DNA of 64,000 bases from Berberis thunbergii. Its lineage: Eukaryota > Streptophyta > Magnoliopsida > Ranunculales > Berberidaceae. Both the position numbers and the translations under genes were made by a program. Location: assembly GCA_003290165.1 (NCBI GenBank), contig QNQO01000543.1, positions 124,001 to 188,000 of the forward strand, given 5' to 3'. Below, in pieces: positions 12,277 through 24,180 of the stretch; the first letter of the stretch is position 1; every line of letters begins with the position of its first letter. The notes beneath the pieces were generated by a model, which was not told where the DNA came from, ran no database searches, and saw nothing but the letters and a program-made list of their open reading frames with translations.

Positions 12277-14640
12277 GTTGGAATCTAACTTAGCCTATAT
12301 AATAGTATATATTATACATTTATGAATTGAAACAAGTATATATTATACATTATCTTTTACGGCTATTCAAATTTGAAGCTTGCTCTTGTAAGGTTTTACA
12401 AACTCAATATGTTATTTCTGTGTGATGCTCTATACCTAAAAGCCATGCAAATGGGGGATCAACCCAAATATATCAAACGAACCCAAAGTTCAAAATAAAC
12501 GAAACAAGCAGGATAATGCACGCTTATGGCATATCTACCCATTAGCTAATATTTTATTATTCCACGCTTATGGCATGTCTCTCTCAAAGTAGTTTTATAT
12601 TTTAGATGAAAGACAACTTTAGATTTTCTCTTGAAGCCAAGGTACTTAAAGGAAAGAAAGGAAATAAATCTTGATTGTGGTTATAGTTTAACAAGTTCCC
12701 TTTGTCCTTGTTTGTTTAATCTAAAATGAAAAGCAAAGAGAGAATTTGAGTGCAAATTTAATGGTTAGGGTTTTAAGGGAGGCTATGTGACTGGAGAGGA
12801 GGGGTACCATATTCTCACCACCTTCACTAACAAAGAGGCTTTGTATTTGGAAGTGAAGGTTTAAAGTTAAAAGCATGTATGTTTGTAGCATCAAAGAAAA
12901 GACATCACCATGTTTCTATTCCTCTATGTTGCTTCATGGTATATGCTTTAAGACCTCGTAAGACCTTTGCAAGATACATTATTTTGTTTACACATAACCA
13001 ATCAAGATCGAAAAAGCTTATTCAGGTCAAGACGAGAGGACATATAGATTGGTTCCCCTAGCTATATCGTGTATATCGCACTAGTTCGGATCACCACAAA
13101 AAAAAATTCAATTGACTTCAAAACAAAACCAATCTAATCAAGCATTTCTCTATTGGTTGGTACACTTAAAATACATCAAAAGTGTGGACGGTCTGACTTC
13201 ATTCTACCATCCACTTCTATTGCTATAGATGGTAAGAAGATTTAATAATTCATTATATTCCACTTGAGCTCCATGAAAAAGTTTTGCTAAATTTGAACAT
13301 GTAAGGAAAGGCATTTGAAATGAACTCACATGGCTTGGGTTTGAGGATGTGGTAGTATTGTTGCAGTTAGTAGTTTGTAGGTCATGGTTTTTTTATATGT
13401 TTTGCTTAACACTTTCTTGTTGTAAGAAAACATAGTAATGCATGCATGTGGCTTGTGGTTACTTTTCCTCAGGCTTAGCAAAGTTTCCAAGCTCCATGCA
13501 TGAGGCAATGATCACTACTAGCAACTTACCTTAGGCCTTAGGGGAAAGATAAGATTTTGGCACAATTCATTATGGCCGACAAAGTAAAAGGTGATCGAGT
13601 TAATGGAAGTTTATTTATTTCCTTTTCGAGCAATCTATACCTTATACAATGTGACACAAATCAACTGTTTTTGTAAGTTTTTGAATAGATGTTTAAGTAT
13701 TCTTGACAAAGTAGGGCCAATTGGAATCAGACTGAAAATAGGGATAGAGGGGTTGGTTCTTTGCTTTAGATGAAAGAAAACATCAAAACAAAAGTTAAAA
13801 CTGTGAATTTTGATTGTATGGTAGGAATGCTAACCTTTAGTTTTGGTCTAGAAAACAAAAGGAAACCTTGTCCATTGAGGAAAGAAACAGGGGAGTCTAT
13901 CGATGTTTTATTAATGACGTACTCCCCTTCTTTTCCAAATAAATGGTGCAAAGAGACCCTTTAGAAATATCGATTAAAAGAGGTCGAGTTCAGAATATTG
14001 GCATAGTTTTATGTAAGACACAAAATTTTGAAGAGTTGTACAGTTTCACAAATAGCAACTCCCATTTTGTTTATAGTTGAAAATGTCCGAGCATTTTTCG
14101 TTTCGAGTTGCAACTCTTTAACATTTTCAGAGTCATGACTCTTGAGCAAATAAATATTAGAACTCCCTAAAATTTTAGGAGTGGTTCACAAATCTGAGTG
14201 GTGTTGGAGGGCCAGTTAGAAGGATAAGCTTTGGTGAAGAAAAACAAAAAGTCGATTATGCCTTGAGTTCAGGAATGTATTAAGGAACTAAGATGTTGGC
14301 AAACAAGCTGCCAAAGTAAGGTGGTGAAGTAACAGGAAGGGAGTCCTATAAATACACTATGATCGGATTGAGGATTATGTTTCAAATGAAAGGTTGTTAT
14401 TCATCTTATAGCCAGCCATATGGATAAGGATGGGGTTCTGTATGAAACTTAATGCAAGTGCACATATCACATGGCGTAACTGTTGATTATATCGACATGT
14501 TTACAATGCAGATGTCCATCTTGAAGTATTGGAAAAGTATATTTTGATTGTATGGAAGAAATTTTACAATCATACTATTACACTGGAAACTAAAGCTTGT
14601 GTATGTATATATGAAACCAGACTTGGGAAGGTTTAGACAT
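12277..14640. other. Non-coding part of the CACTA element, nothing recognised
   Basis: About 2.4 kb of AT-rich sequence upstream (minus strand) of the TNP2-type gene. Short open frames of about 60 codons on both strands resemble no family I know. It would correspond to the 5' leader and inner spacer of the element, possibly with later insertions. Confidence 0.4.
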
Positions 14641-14654
14641 CAAGCTTGAATTCC

Positions 14655-14850
14655 TAGAAGAATTCTACTTCCATCTTTAGACTAAAAGTCTGTGAGTTTG
14701 GATTAGTATTAGTTGTTCGCCACTTTTACATTTCAAAACAATATAAAAAATTTGCATCTTTAGACTAAAATTTGCAAAACAATATAAAGTCTGTGAGTCT
14801 GTGAATTCTACTTCCATCTTTAGACTAAAATTTGCAAAACAATATAAACC
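14655..14850. repeat. Short tandem repeat, TTCCATCTTTAGACTAAAA units
   Basis: A unit containing CTTCCATCTTTAGACTAAAA, TTTGCAAAACAATATAAA and GTCTGTGAGT occurs about three times (near 14668, 14755 and 14812). The third copy lacks the GTCTGTGAG part. It lies inside the CACTA element. Confidence 0.65.
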
Positions 14851-14994
14851 TAAGTGAGAGATTTGATTTTTACTCACCTTCAACCCTTAATAGAGCACAA
14901 AAACCCCAAATTTCTCCCACCTTGAAGTTGAAGAAGATGAAGAATGAGATGATCTTCCTAATTCGCGCCCAATGCTTGGATGCAGAAGGATTCC

Positions 14995-15260
14995 AAGCCC
15001 CTCAGCAGGTGACGCGGCGCGGGTTCTTCCTCTCAAAATCAAGGGTTTTTCCTTTCAAAATAGGGTTCTTCCTCTCAGACCTTCCTCCTCTCACAGATTC
15101 TTCCTCTGAAAATCACGGGTCTTCCTCGCAGAGCTTCTTCCTCTCAAAATACCGTGACGCGGGATGTCAAACCTTCGTCCTCTCAAAATCGATCTTCCAA
15201 ACCTTCTTCCTCTCAAAATAGGGTTCTTCCTCTCAATGCTTCGTCCTCTCAAACTCTTCC
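14995..15260. repeat. Irregular minisatellite of TTCTTCCTCTCAAAAT units
   Basis: Roughly a dozen copies of a 15-25-bp unit with the core TTCTTCCTCTCAAAAT alternate with short GC-rich pieces such as GACGCGGCGCGGG. Open frames crossing it are artefacts of the repeat. It lies inside the CACTA element, between the transposase genes and the subterminal array. Confidence 0.65.
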
Positions 15261-15524
15261 TCTACAATACGTTCTTCACAAAACTACGCAGGTTTTCCAA
15301 TTTTATTCGCGCCCAAATGATTTTATTTTGTTTTAATTTTTTTTAAATCGATCAGGGACGACAAAAACCATAAAAATCTTACCTACGGTTAATATACCGT
15401 GGCTAAGTAAATTTTTTGTATATATTATTTTTTCCAAATAAACACTTATGGACGACATAAAGCATAGCAAAGTGTTTTTATTTGTAAATCCCAAACAAGT
15501 TTATACTCTATCAACATCAAATTG

Positions 15525-15561
<37 letters not shown>
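15525..15561. repeat. (TA)n microsatellite
   Basis: About 18 TA dinucleotides in a row, in an AT-rich part of the CACTA element. Similar but shorter TA runs occur at 17090-17106, 17278-17290, 17361-17378 and 17449-17460 inside the subterminal array. Confidence 0.85.
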
Positions 15562-15564
<3 letters not shown>

Positions 15565-16989
15565 TCAGGGGGCTACATAAGCAGAAAACTTACATGAATT
15601 TACAATCAAGGACAAACTAAAACTTACCAATTTTGAATCAAGATTGAACAAATTAAAAAACAACAAATACAATTTTGGAAAGACAAATTCGGAGTGTCCA
15701 TGCCTTTTCAATCATAATAAAATTTTCTCCCCGTCCAAATTCAAAGCGTCTTCAAGTTTTAAAGAAATTAAACAATCTTTCGCCCTGAAAAAAATGAAGG
15801 ATATGGGTAAGATGCAGGAGATGATTAAAAATAAAATGATATGAGTTAAAAAAGGATATCAGTAAGATGAAGGATATGGATAAGTTGCAGGATATGAGTA
15901 AAAAATTGACTTAAAGACATTAATAGTATCAAAGAGGATATGGGTAAGATGTAGGAGATGATCCAAAAAAAAAATTCTAAATCATTCTCATACCTGCAAG
16001 TGGCTTTTAACATGGGCAATGCTAAGTCCTCTCACATTCATTAGTTGAAAGACTAATTTGGGAGTTGCTTCTGCAACAATCAAAGGAAAAAAAAATTATA
16101 AAGAGTTAGTAATCCTTGATAATTGTTGAAATGCTCCATGAGCTTCTCCTCTGTTGTCTCCCATGAAATACCTCCGATGAAGAGCGTCTGCAAGTTTTAT
16201 AAATATCAAACAATGTTTCGCCTTGCATAAAAACGAAGGCCCGTCAACTAGTCAAAAAGAATAAAAAAGTGACTGGAAGGCGGTAAGAATATCAAAGAGA
16301 ATATGGGTAAGATGCAGGGACGACTTATACCGTATCAAATAAACTGTAGCTAAAAGAAATACTAAGCCTTCTCTTTAAAAAAAACTGTTACAAAGAACAT
16401 TTCCCCTCGATGAGCCTCATTTGCTTAAGTCACGTAGTGAAGTAACAACCACCATTATATATGGTAAAGAGAATATTCGACAAATGTATGCAATTTTAAC
16501 ATTCGACAAATGTTAGCATTGTTTATGAATTATTAAACCTTATCTCTCACCTGAAGAAGAAGACGCACGCAGGAGATGGCGGGGTTGGAGTGGGCAGAGG
16601 TGATAGAGAGTAGAGAATAAGGGACAGATAGTACCACCACGGCACCACCGTTGTCCTCCTTATATCAAAGAGAATATCTGAGATCTCTGATATCTGAGAT
16701 CTCTTGCATCTAGGGAAAGGCGGCCAGGATGGGTGTCGAGTGAGAGTTTTATCTCGGCTTTGGGGTTCTTCTCTGCTGCTGGGGTCTTCTCTGCCACGGC
16801 CGACTTCTCATCTGTAAAATTTTAATTTAAATAGAGAAAATTTAAATTTATATAGAGAGTGAGGTAATTGAAGGGGATTGGTTGAGTTGGTTTCACACGG
16901 ATCGGTGATGTGGTTTGGCTTAGTGCGTTGGATTGAGCTAAGTTTTTTGGTGTTATTGACAGTTGCGATGAGGTTCTATTTTTGTGTAA

Positions 16990-17089
16990 TTTTTTTTTTA
17001 AAATTCTATTAGGGACGGTTTTTTGTCATAGCTAATAAAATATTCTTCTTAAAACTTAGCGACGACACAATAGTCATTGCTAACTATTT

Positions 17090-17120
<31 letters not shown>

Positions 17121-17735
17121 CACCATTAACTAATGAATTTTATTTGTAAGGCTTAGCGACGGCTCTCTTGCCGTCGTTAAATGTTTTTTATATATTTTTT
17201 AATAAAAAACCATTAGCGGTATTCTACCGTAGCTAATGAATTTTATTTGTAAATCTTTGCCGTCGCTAAATGTTTTTATATATATATATTTTTAAAAACC
17301 ATTAGCCAACGAATTTTATTTGTAAAACTTAGCGATGGCTCGTTTGTCGTCGCTAAATGTTTATATATATATATATATTAAAAACCATTAGCTACTAATG
17401 AAATTTATTTGTAAAGCTTAGCGATGGCTTTTACCGTCGCTAAATGTTTATATATATATTTTATTTTTTAAAAACCATTAGTTACGGTATTCTACCGTAG
17501 CAAATGCATTTTATTTATAAATTTTTGCGATGGCTAAGATACCGTCGCTAATACAAGAATTAGCGACAGTTTTATGCCGTCGAAAAATAGTTAGCAACGG
17601 TTTTTTATAATTATGAACTGAAACAGTATCAAAAGCATTAGCGACGGTTTATTGCCGTCGCATATCATTTAATTAGCGTCGGTATTAAAAATCATCACTA
17701 GTTTCTGTAGCTAGTAATGCTTTTTTTTTGTAGTG
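16990..17735. repeat. CACTA subterminal palindrome array
   Basis: Seven or more imperfect repeats of 75-100 bp follow the pattern AACCATTAGC(GACGG), CCGTAGCTAATGAATTTTATTTGTAAA, CTTAGCGACGGC and CCGTCGCTAAATGTTT plus a TA run. Each unit is largely self-complementary around TTAGCGACGG/CCGTCGCTAA. Outlying copies occur at 15345-15410 and 16318-16365. Such arrays are where the En/Spm accessory protein binds. The tip TAGTG at 17731-17735 closes the element, with TAT following it. Confidence 0.85.
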
Positions 17736-18699
17736 TATTTAACTAACATGCTAAATAACAAGATGTTAACTATCCCATAACATGTTGGTTGAGTTGAGTG
17801 GTTTCACTTCAAACGAGTTTTCTCTCATCTCATCAGTCTCAGTCACACCTCACTTTGGAATCTCTCTTACTTCCTTCCTTCCTTCCTTCCATCATCATCT
17901 TCTTCTCTATGTTGTCTATTTACAATATAATACAACAAATATGCATAGAACTAACTATGTGTGATGAAATTTTAAAACCTGTTTTCATAACTTTTTTTTA
18001 CTCATTTTCTTCTTCTTCTTCTAAGATTGTCATATAAGCTTTGACTAGCTTCATTATTGTGGAAGGCAGGAAGTGTAGCATTGGCATGTGTAGCAAGTGT
18101 TGCCGACTCACTTGCCACGTTTCACTATAGTAATTGACACGTAGACCTTGCTAGAAAACAACCTGAATTAATTAAGCTTAATGAGCAAAGAGGAAAGAGA
18201 TATACCATGCTATGGAGATGGAGAGAATAGGATGAGGCCAACGACCTCTCCAGTTCCACTATCATCAACAACACACTTTCTCATTCACTTTCACTATAAC
18301 CACAACACTCCCTCTCCCCCTCCTGCTCAATTCCACCTCCTCTTCTTCCCATCCACAAACCCATCAACTCACACTCACTCCTTCCACCAAAATGGCCGAT
18401 CGTGAAAGTGGCTAATGTCGGTCCAGCTGTGGCGCCACCTAGACAACCACCCCTAACCTCCCTTGCAAGCTCCACGACCACACACCAAACTCGGCACGAG
18501 TGATAGGTTTCTTGACCAACCTCTTAATCTCCAAAGCAATCTTGTTTGTCTTCACTACTGGCTTTACATTGTTCATGGAGTGATGGACACTCATAGATGA
18601 TGATGCCTCGTGAGGTTCTTGATCGCTGCTCTATACCCCTTATTCTCTGGTGGTGCAGGCGAGGAAAATGGACAAGAGAGCAAGGTTTGAAATTAGATG
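17736..18699. other. Region between CACTA tip and truncated Copia element
   Basis: It contains a (CCTT)n run near 17873-17890, a TTCTTCTTCTTCTTC run near 18008-18022 and a C/A-rich stretch 18255-18400. Frames of 60-79 codons here have no family resemblance and low complexity. No gene can be supported. Confidence 0.4.
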
Positions 18700-21605
18700 T
18701 GAGGAAGAGGACCTTGTCCTCAAAACCTTCAATAACAAAAACTAAAGGTTGTTCAATATAAACCTCTTCCTCAAGGTGACTATTCAAGAAAACAGACTTT
18801 GACATCCATTTGATGGATCTTTCATTGATTTTATGCTGCAAGTGATATTAACATCCGGATTGTCTCCAAACGGGCAACAAGACCAAAGACCTCATCATAG
18901 TCAATGCCTTGTTTTTACTTGTAGCCCTTTGCAACGAGTCTTGCTTTGTATCTTTCTACTTCACCCTTGGAGTTCTTCTTGATTTTATACACCCATTTGA
19001 CTCCAATAGCCTGATGACCACTTGAAAGTGATGCAAGCTCCCAAGTGTTATTCTTCTCAATGGCTTGAATCTTCTCATCCATGGCTTGTATCCATTTCTC
19101 ATCTTCTTCAAAACTCAAAGTCTCATAATTGGAGAACAAACAAAATAAATTCTCATTTTCTAACCTTCCAGTATCTTCATGGAGGTCCATGAGGCTTCAA
19201 TGTCTTCGAGGTCCTTTACTTGAGCTGGATGAAGGAGAGGTTGATGATGTTGTTGTAGAAAACGATGTTGGTATTGTTGGGGTTATAATTTCACCTTGGG
19301 GTTCTTCGAGTAGAGTTTGTTCTTCCTCAAAGTAGGGAAAAAAAATCATAAGTTGCTTCATCTTGTGTACTCCAATCCCATGTTGCATCTTTTTCAAATT
19401 CAACATTCCTACTAATCATGACTTTGTAGTTGCTTGGATTGAAGAACTTGTAGCCTTTTGAGTTCTCATCATAGTCAATAAATACAACTTTATTGCTCCT
19501 ATCTTCAAGCTTTGTTCTTTCTTGATCCGAAATTTGAACATAGGCAATAGACCTAAATACTCGCAAGTGTGACGCACTTAGTTTCCATTCACTCCATGCT
19601 TCTTGAGGCGTCACGCCCTTCAAACTTTTGGTAGGCGAACGGCTAGAGAGATAAATTGCACATGTAGTTGCTTCGGCCCAAAACTCTTTCGGCATCAACT
19701 TGCTTTTCAACATGGTTCTTGCCATAGTGAGGGTTGTTCGGTTCTTCCTTTCGACGACTCCATTTTGTTGTGGCAATCTAGGAACAATCATGGGACGCCG
19801 AATTCCATGTGATTCACAAAAGGCCTTGAATTAGTTGGAAGTGAGCTCTCCACCTCTATCGGTTCTTAGAGATTTTATTTCGTAGCCACTTTCTTTTTCA
19901 ACAAGAGCTTTGAATTTTTTGAATGCCTCAAAAGTCTCACTCTTTTGCTTCAAAAAATAAACCCATGTTTTTCTTGAATAATCATCAATGAAAAACAAAA
20001 AATAAGAATTTTTACCAAGAGATAAAGGCTTTATTGGACCACAAACATCTGCATGAATAAGTTGTAGTCGATTGCTCTTGAGTTGGATTGCTTGGGAAAA
20101 CTCTTTCTTGAATGCTTGCCAAGTAAACAAGCTTCACATAAATGATTGGGGTGATCAATTGTTGGAATATCTTTCACCATCTTCTTTGCTCCTAAGTCTT
20201 TAAGCCCTCCAAAATTTAGATGCCCATATCTCATGTGCCAAATCCATGATGGATCTTTAACACACATCTTCAAACACATGGCTCCTATAATATTCATATC
20301 CAATACGAACATGTGATTTTTTGTCATAGAAACCTTAGCAATAAGATTTTCTTCATTATCTCTAAGCCAAATAAAGAGATCTTCCATGTTTATTTTGCAA
20401 CCATTTTCCATAAGTTGCCCAATACTCAAAATATTATTTTGCATTTTAGGAATGTAATAAACGTTAGGAAGAATTTTATGGCTTCCATTCTTTGCCTCGA
20501 ACTAAATTGTGCATTTAACTTTAATCTCCACCTTCGACTCATCACCAAAGCGCACTTGGCCAGTCACTTTGGTGTCAAGTTCCACAAATTTGCTTCTATC
20601 ACCCGTCATGTGGTTGCTAGCTCCATTGTCTAGGTACCATAAACTCATGTCTTCTTTGGATTCTTCCTTATGTGCAAGGAATAATGCGGGCTCCTCCACA
20701 TCTTCCTTGTGCAGGATAAGCTTTGTCTCAGCTTCTACGTTCTTGGTTTGACATTCCCAAGAAAAGTGTCCATATCTTCCACAAGAATAACATTCAATTT
20801 GACTTTTGTCATTCTTTACCTCATTGTATCTTACATAGTTGCCTCTTCATTTTCCTCTTCCACGGCCTCTTGAAGAATTTTGATAGCTTATCTCTTGAGA
20901 AGAATTGTGATCATCTCGTCCTCTTCCTTGATCACGTCCTTCCACCATTTTCATAAGTATCTCCTTTGGCTTTCAATGAAAGCTTTGCTTGCAATGCTTG
21001 TTCCACTTGTTCTTGCTTGCCTCGGTTCATTCTCTCTTCATGAGCCCGCAAGGATCCATTCAATTCATTAATGGACACGGCATCCAAATCTTTGGACTCT
21101 TCAATGGCTACCACCACATGATTGAATTTAAAGTTGAGAGAACGAAGAATCTTCTAAACAACACGAGTATCTTCTAATTTTTCTCCAAGCCTCTTCATTT
21201 GATTCACTACCGCCAAGACTCTTGTGAAGTAATCAGAAATGGATTCACTCTCCTTCATCAAAAGAGATTCAAACTCAGCCCTTCGAGTTTGAAGACGTAC
21301 ATTCTTCACTTTTTCAACTCATACAACGGAATTTCGAAGGGTATTCCATGCTTGCTTGGATTTGGTTTCATTTGCAACCTTCTTAAACATGTCATCATCT
21401 AAACCTTGATGGATGACAGTAAGAGCACATTGATCTTTCTTCCTTTCTTTCTCCAATGCATCCTTTTGAGCTTGATTCAAAGCTTCCTCATTTTGAGGTT
21501 CTTCATAGCCGTTCTCAACAAGGATAGCCTTCATTCGAATTGCTCAATTCTCATAATTAATCTTGGTGGGTATTGGAAAGAAAAAGTTGCTCCTTTAGAA
21601 GACAT
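18700..21605 (-). pseudogene. Copia gag-pol polyprotein, broken and truncated
   Basis: The start is ATG at 21605, followed after a stop by a gag core (21534-21319, with [12 protein letters not shown]). Further on are a CCHC zinc knuckle C-x2-C-x4-H-x4-C (20794-20751), the aspartic protease motif WYLDNGASNHMTG (20640-20600), the pre-integrase zinc region WHMRYGHLNFGGLKDL with CEACLLGK (20260-20115), the integrase core with LIHADVCGPI, FFIDDYSRKTWVYF and LRTDRGGE (20070-19845), PQQNGVVERKNRT (19780-19740), and the RT start VKWVYKIKKNSKGEVERYKA (18990-18930). Several stops and frameshifts interrupt it. Copia polyproteins are usually 1300-1400 residues; a little over half is present. Confidence 0.9.
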
Positions 21606-21633
21606 TCTCTAGCACAAGGCTCTGATACCACTT

Positions 21634-22066
21634 TGTTGGGAGAAGATTAAAACAAAACACACAACTAAGAAAGGAATAGAAGAAGATTACACAACTCTAT
21701 TTTTATTAATTGAAACATAACTTGAGTACATGCCTATAAATACTACTCCAAAGAACACTTAAGAGAAATTTTCATCAATCACACTCTTACATATCAAAAG
21801 ACACCTTTTGATCTTTCATGGTCATGCTATTCAAGTCTCTTGGACTTCAAAAGACACCTTTTTCACCATTTACTGTTTTTCGATTTCCACTGAATAGTCA
21901 GTAGTATATTGACCATAACTTTTTCAATTCAAAATCAATTGATGCACCGTTTGAAGATTTGGAAACTAGACAAAAAGGGATTTCTTTTGATATATTATAA
22001 GTTGAAATCGGATGAGTGTAGCCCTTCAAACTCTGTTTGAAAGCTGTTTAAGTTTATTTTTCAACA
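21634..22066 (-). repeat. Copia 5' LTR (solo, 433 bp)
   Basis: Bounded by TGTTG on the left and CAACA on the right, i.e. short inverted tips with TG...CA. The primer binding site matching initiator methionine tRNA lies just inside it at about 21620-21633. Read on the minus strand, a TATTTATAGGC box near 21740 could be its TATA element. No second LTR is seen. Confidence 0.75.
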
Positions 22067-22212
22067 GACAATGGGGCGGTAGAGGGGAAGGAAGAGGAGG
22101 CGGAGGCATCAACGATTGTCATCACTTTGCTAAGGTAATATGTGATTTTGCAATGCCCATTCACCCCACTAAATATGTCCATAATAAATATGGCAAAACA
22201 GGGAAGGGTTAT
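22067..22212. other. Short unassigned stretch
   Basis: The plus strand here can be read as a Gly/Arg-rich segment (WGGRGEGRGGGG) like the tail of a Copia gag, followed by unrelated residues. It is too short to assign. Confidence 0.3.
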
Positions 22213-23155
22213 TGATGCGTCCAAATCTGTTTTCCTTTAAAATTGGGTTAGACTGCCCAATACCACCTATTTGGTGGCTGAAGGCACTCCAGTGCTTAAT
22301 TCAGTAAACTGGAGAAGAAGATGTATTTGGACAAAGTATAGTTGTGATGTTTTTTCGTACCTCTCATAATTTATTGTTCATTTCGTTTCTTTTGCGATAT
22401 ATAATGAGTGTATTAACGAGTGCATTTAAATATGTGCATGACTTAAGCTCAAATGATACAATGAAGGGGACATTCATCATAAGGGTCTCTTCTTTCATTG
22501 AGATGTGTCCTTGGGGAGTGATTCATGTCATGACTTATTCCTTTGTAACGGTCCTATTACTATTTAGATGTGTCCTTGGAGAAGTGATTTCCATCATGAC
22601 TTATATCTTTTGTAACGATCCTCTTTTAATTGAGATGTGTCCATGGAGAACTAATTCTTGCCATGACTTATCTTCTTCGTAACAATCATCTCTAGTTATG
22701 ATGGTTTGTGCCACGTGTATGGCCAGTTTGATGCATCATCAGCTACTCCACCTAGTTAGTGGGCTTGCTTGCGTAGCCACTAATTTCTTAATTGTGGATC
22801 CTGCACAGTGGCATGATGGCTTTCTCTAGTCAGACTATGAAGTCAGTGTGACAAGTCACCTGCGGACCACTCTGTTGTTGCACCTGCGGACCAATCTGTT
22901 GTCAGACCTACGGACCAGTTTGTTGTCAGACTTGCAGACCAGTCTGTTGTCAATCCTGTCTCCAATCTGACCAATCTTTAGTCGGATTTAATTCCTATTA
23001 GATCTGTCGACTAGTCTGTTGTCGGTCTTGCATACCAGATTAGATGAAGAAGCATGTTAAGTGCCATTATTGTTTGTGGTTAGACATCCCCGTAGTTCCC
23101 TTTATGAATCTAAAATCATGGATTTCGTATTCAAATAAGTATCTCTTCCATTATA
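22213..23155 (+). repeat. Duplicated repeat block, copy 1
   Basis: From TGATGCGTCCAAATCTG onward this block runs parallel to copy 2 at 26155. Shared landmarks are CCACCTATTTGGTGGC, GGAGAAGAAG with TGTATTTGGACA, a run of about four 60-75-bp units each starting GAGATGTGTCCTTGG and ending TATGACTTAT-like (22497-22690), TCATCAGCTACT, CTAGTTAGTGGG and GCATGATGGCTTTCTCTAG. After 22855 it turns into GGACCAGTCTGTTGTCGGACC-type units. It may be an old LTR or a segmental duplication; I see no coding capacity. Confidence 0.7.
22855..23045. repeat. Minisatellite, GACCAGTCTGTTGTCAGACCT-type units (small array)
   Basis: Five or six diverged units of 25-35 bp, each with a GACCA(G/A)TCTGTTGTC core. The same unit forms the much larger array at 27110-27860. 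Spacing and sequence vary too much for CRISPR-type repeats. Confidence 0.75.
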
Positions 23156-23160
23156 ACATC

Positions 23161-23658
23161 TGACGCCGGGCAGAATAGCGATTATTCTGTAGGCTAGTTT
23201 CAACAGATAATTAACAGGGAAGAACACAAGAGAATTGCCCAAAACACAGAGAAATAACTCTAATGTTCAATTCAAATTATCAAAATCAAATGTCTACTAC
23301 AATATTGAGGAAGAACTCTATTTATAGTGCTCAAATAACTTGAATAATAATCAGCCTATTCCTAAAAGAAAAAGTATAATCAAATACTAAAATAAAAAGT
23401 AGTATATTCCTAAAAGAAAAAGTAAAGCCTAATCCTAAAAGGAAACTGCCTATTCCTAAAAGAAAAAATAGAATTAGATACTAAAATAACATGCAGTTTA
23501 TTCCTAAAAGAAAAAGTAAAGCCTAATCTTAAAAGGAAACTAAAAAGACTCCTAATTAAATTGAAAGATTACGAATAAGTTATTTAGTAAATAACTTTGA
23601 TTGCAAATTAGGAACCCTAGAAACCCAAATTAGGAACCCTAGAAACTCTTTTGCATCA
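23161..23658 (-). repeat. 3' LTR of gag-only element
   Basis: 498 bp, TG...CA bounded, the downstream LTR in the minus-strand sense. It holds several internal copies of CTATTCCTAAAAGAAAAAGTA-like units. The duplicated host sequence ACATC precedes it. Confidence 0.88.
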
Positions 23659-24171
23659 GTCGCCCCGGGTTGGAAAGAACTCGTCATCAAGTTCACAACA
23701 ACTTCATCGGAATCCTCTGGCTGCAGCCCAGGAGGAAGATCCTCTGGTATCAGATCAGAAAACTCTGTTAGTTGCTGCACCTCCACTAGCAAATCTGGAT
23801 TCACGTCTGCTGCCAAATAGTAACCACTCATCATCCTAACATATCGCTTGATGGCTAGTTTATTGGTGATAACCTGGCCAGTACGCATTTGCACGGGTTG
23901 CATATGGGAAAAAGTCATCAGTGTGAAATGGCCATGTCTCATTTACTGCATGTTTTGCATCAGTATATATCGATAGGGTGGAGTAAAGGGCATTCACGTG
24001 CCCATCCATATTGACATAAGGAATGAACTTATCGATCTGCCTGAACCATGTATGAGCATAATAATACTTAAAATTTGTGCCCACCCGCCTCAAAGATTCT
24101 TCGAGAAATCTTGCTTCGAGAATTGGGAGAAATATATTGGTTTCTATGGGATTTTGATCCTGGTTGGGCAT
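23659..24171 (-). pseudogene. Remnant of polyprotein 3' part in gag-only element
   Basis: Minus-strand frames at 24171-23860 and 23942-23659 overlap. The end reads LIPEDLPPGLQPED, similar in style to the tail of Gypsy polyproteins, followed by a short tail and stop near the 3' LTR. No catalytic motif is present. It probably represents what was left after an internal deletion removed pol. The family assignment is tentative. Confidence 0.45.
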
Positions 24172-24180
24172 CTCAAGGTC

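Larger units (their letters stand above)
7800..17735 (-). mobile_element. Decayed CACTA (En/Spm) element with two transposase genes
   Basis: The right tip at 17719-17735 reads CACTACAAAAAAAAAGC on the minus strand and is followed inward by a palindromic subterminal array to about 16990. Leftward on the minus strand come a TNP2-type transposase gene (12276-10017) and a Ptta/En/Spm-type gene (9665-8035), the usual order in CACTA elements. I found no matching left tip with subterminal repeats, so the left border near 7.8 kb is a guess and the element is probably truncated there. Frameshifts and stops in both genes show it cannot move by itself. The same tip sequence is seen at 573. Confidence 0.75.
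18700..22066 (-). mobile_element. Truncated Ty1/Copia retrotransposon with its 5' LTR
   Basis: On the minus strand the order is LTR (22066-21634), a primer binding site TGGTATCAGAGCC directly inside it, gag, protease, integrase and the start of reverse transcriptase. The protease-integrase-RT order defines Copia. The frame resembles RT until about 18700 and then changes to unrelated sequence. The rest of RT, RNase H and the 3' LTR are missing; no second copy of the LTR start lies to the left. It is a dead, 3'-truncated copy. Confidence 0.88.

Noticed and set aside
18181..18405. His/Pro/Ser-rich frame as a small protein
   Set aside because: Low-complexity C/A-rich DNA, no homology recognised, no promoter or splice context.
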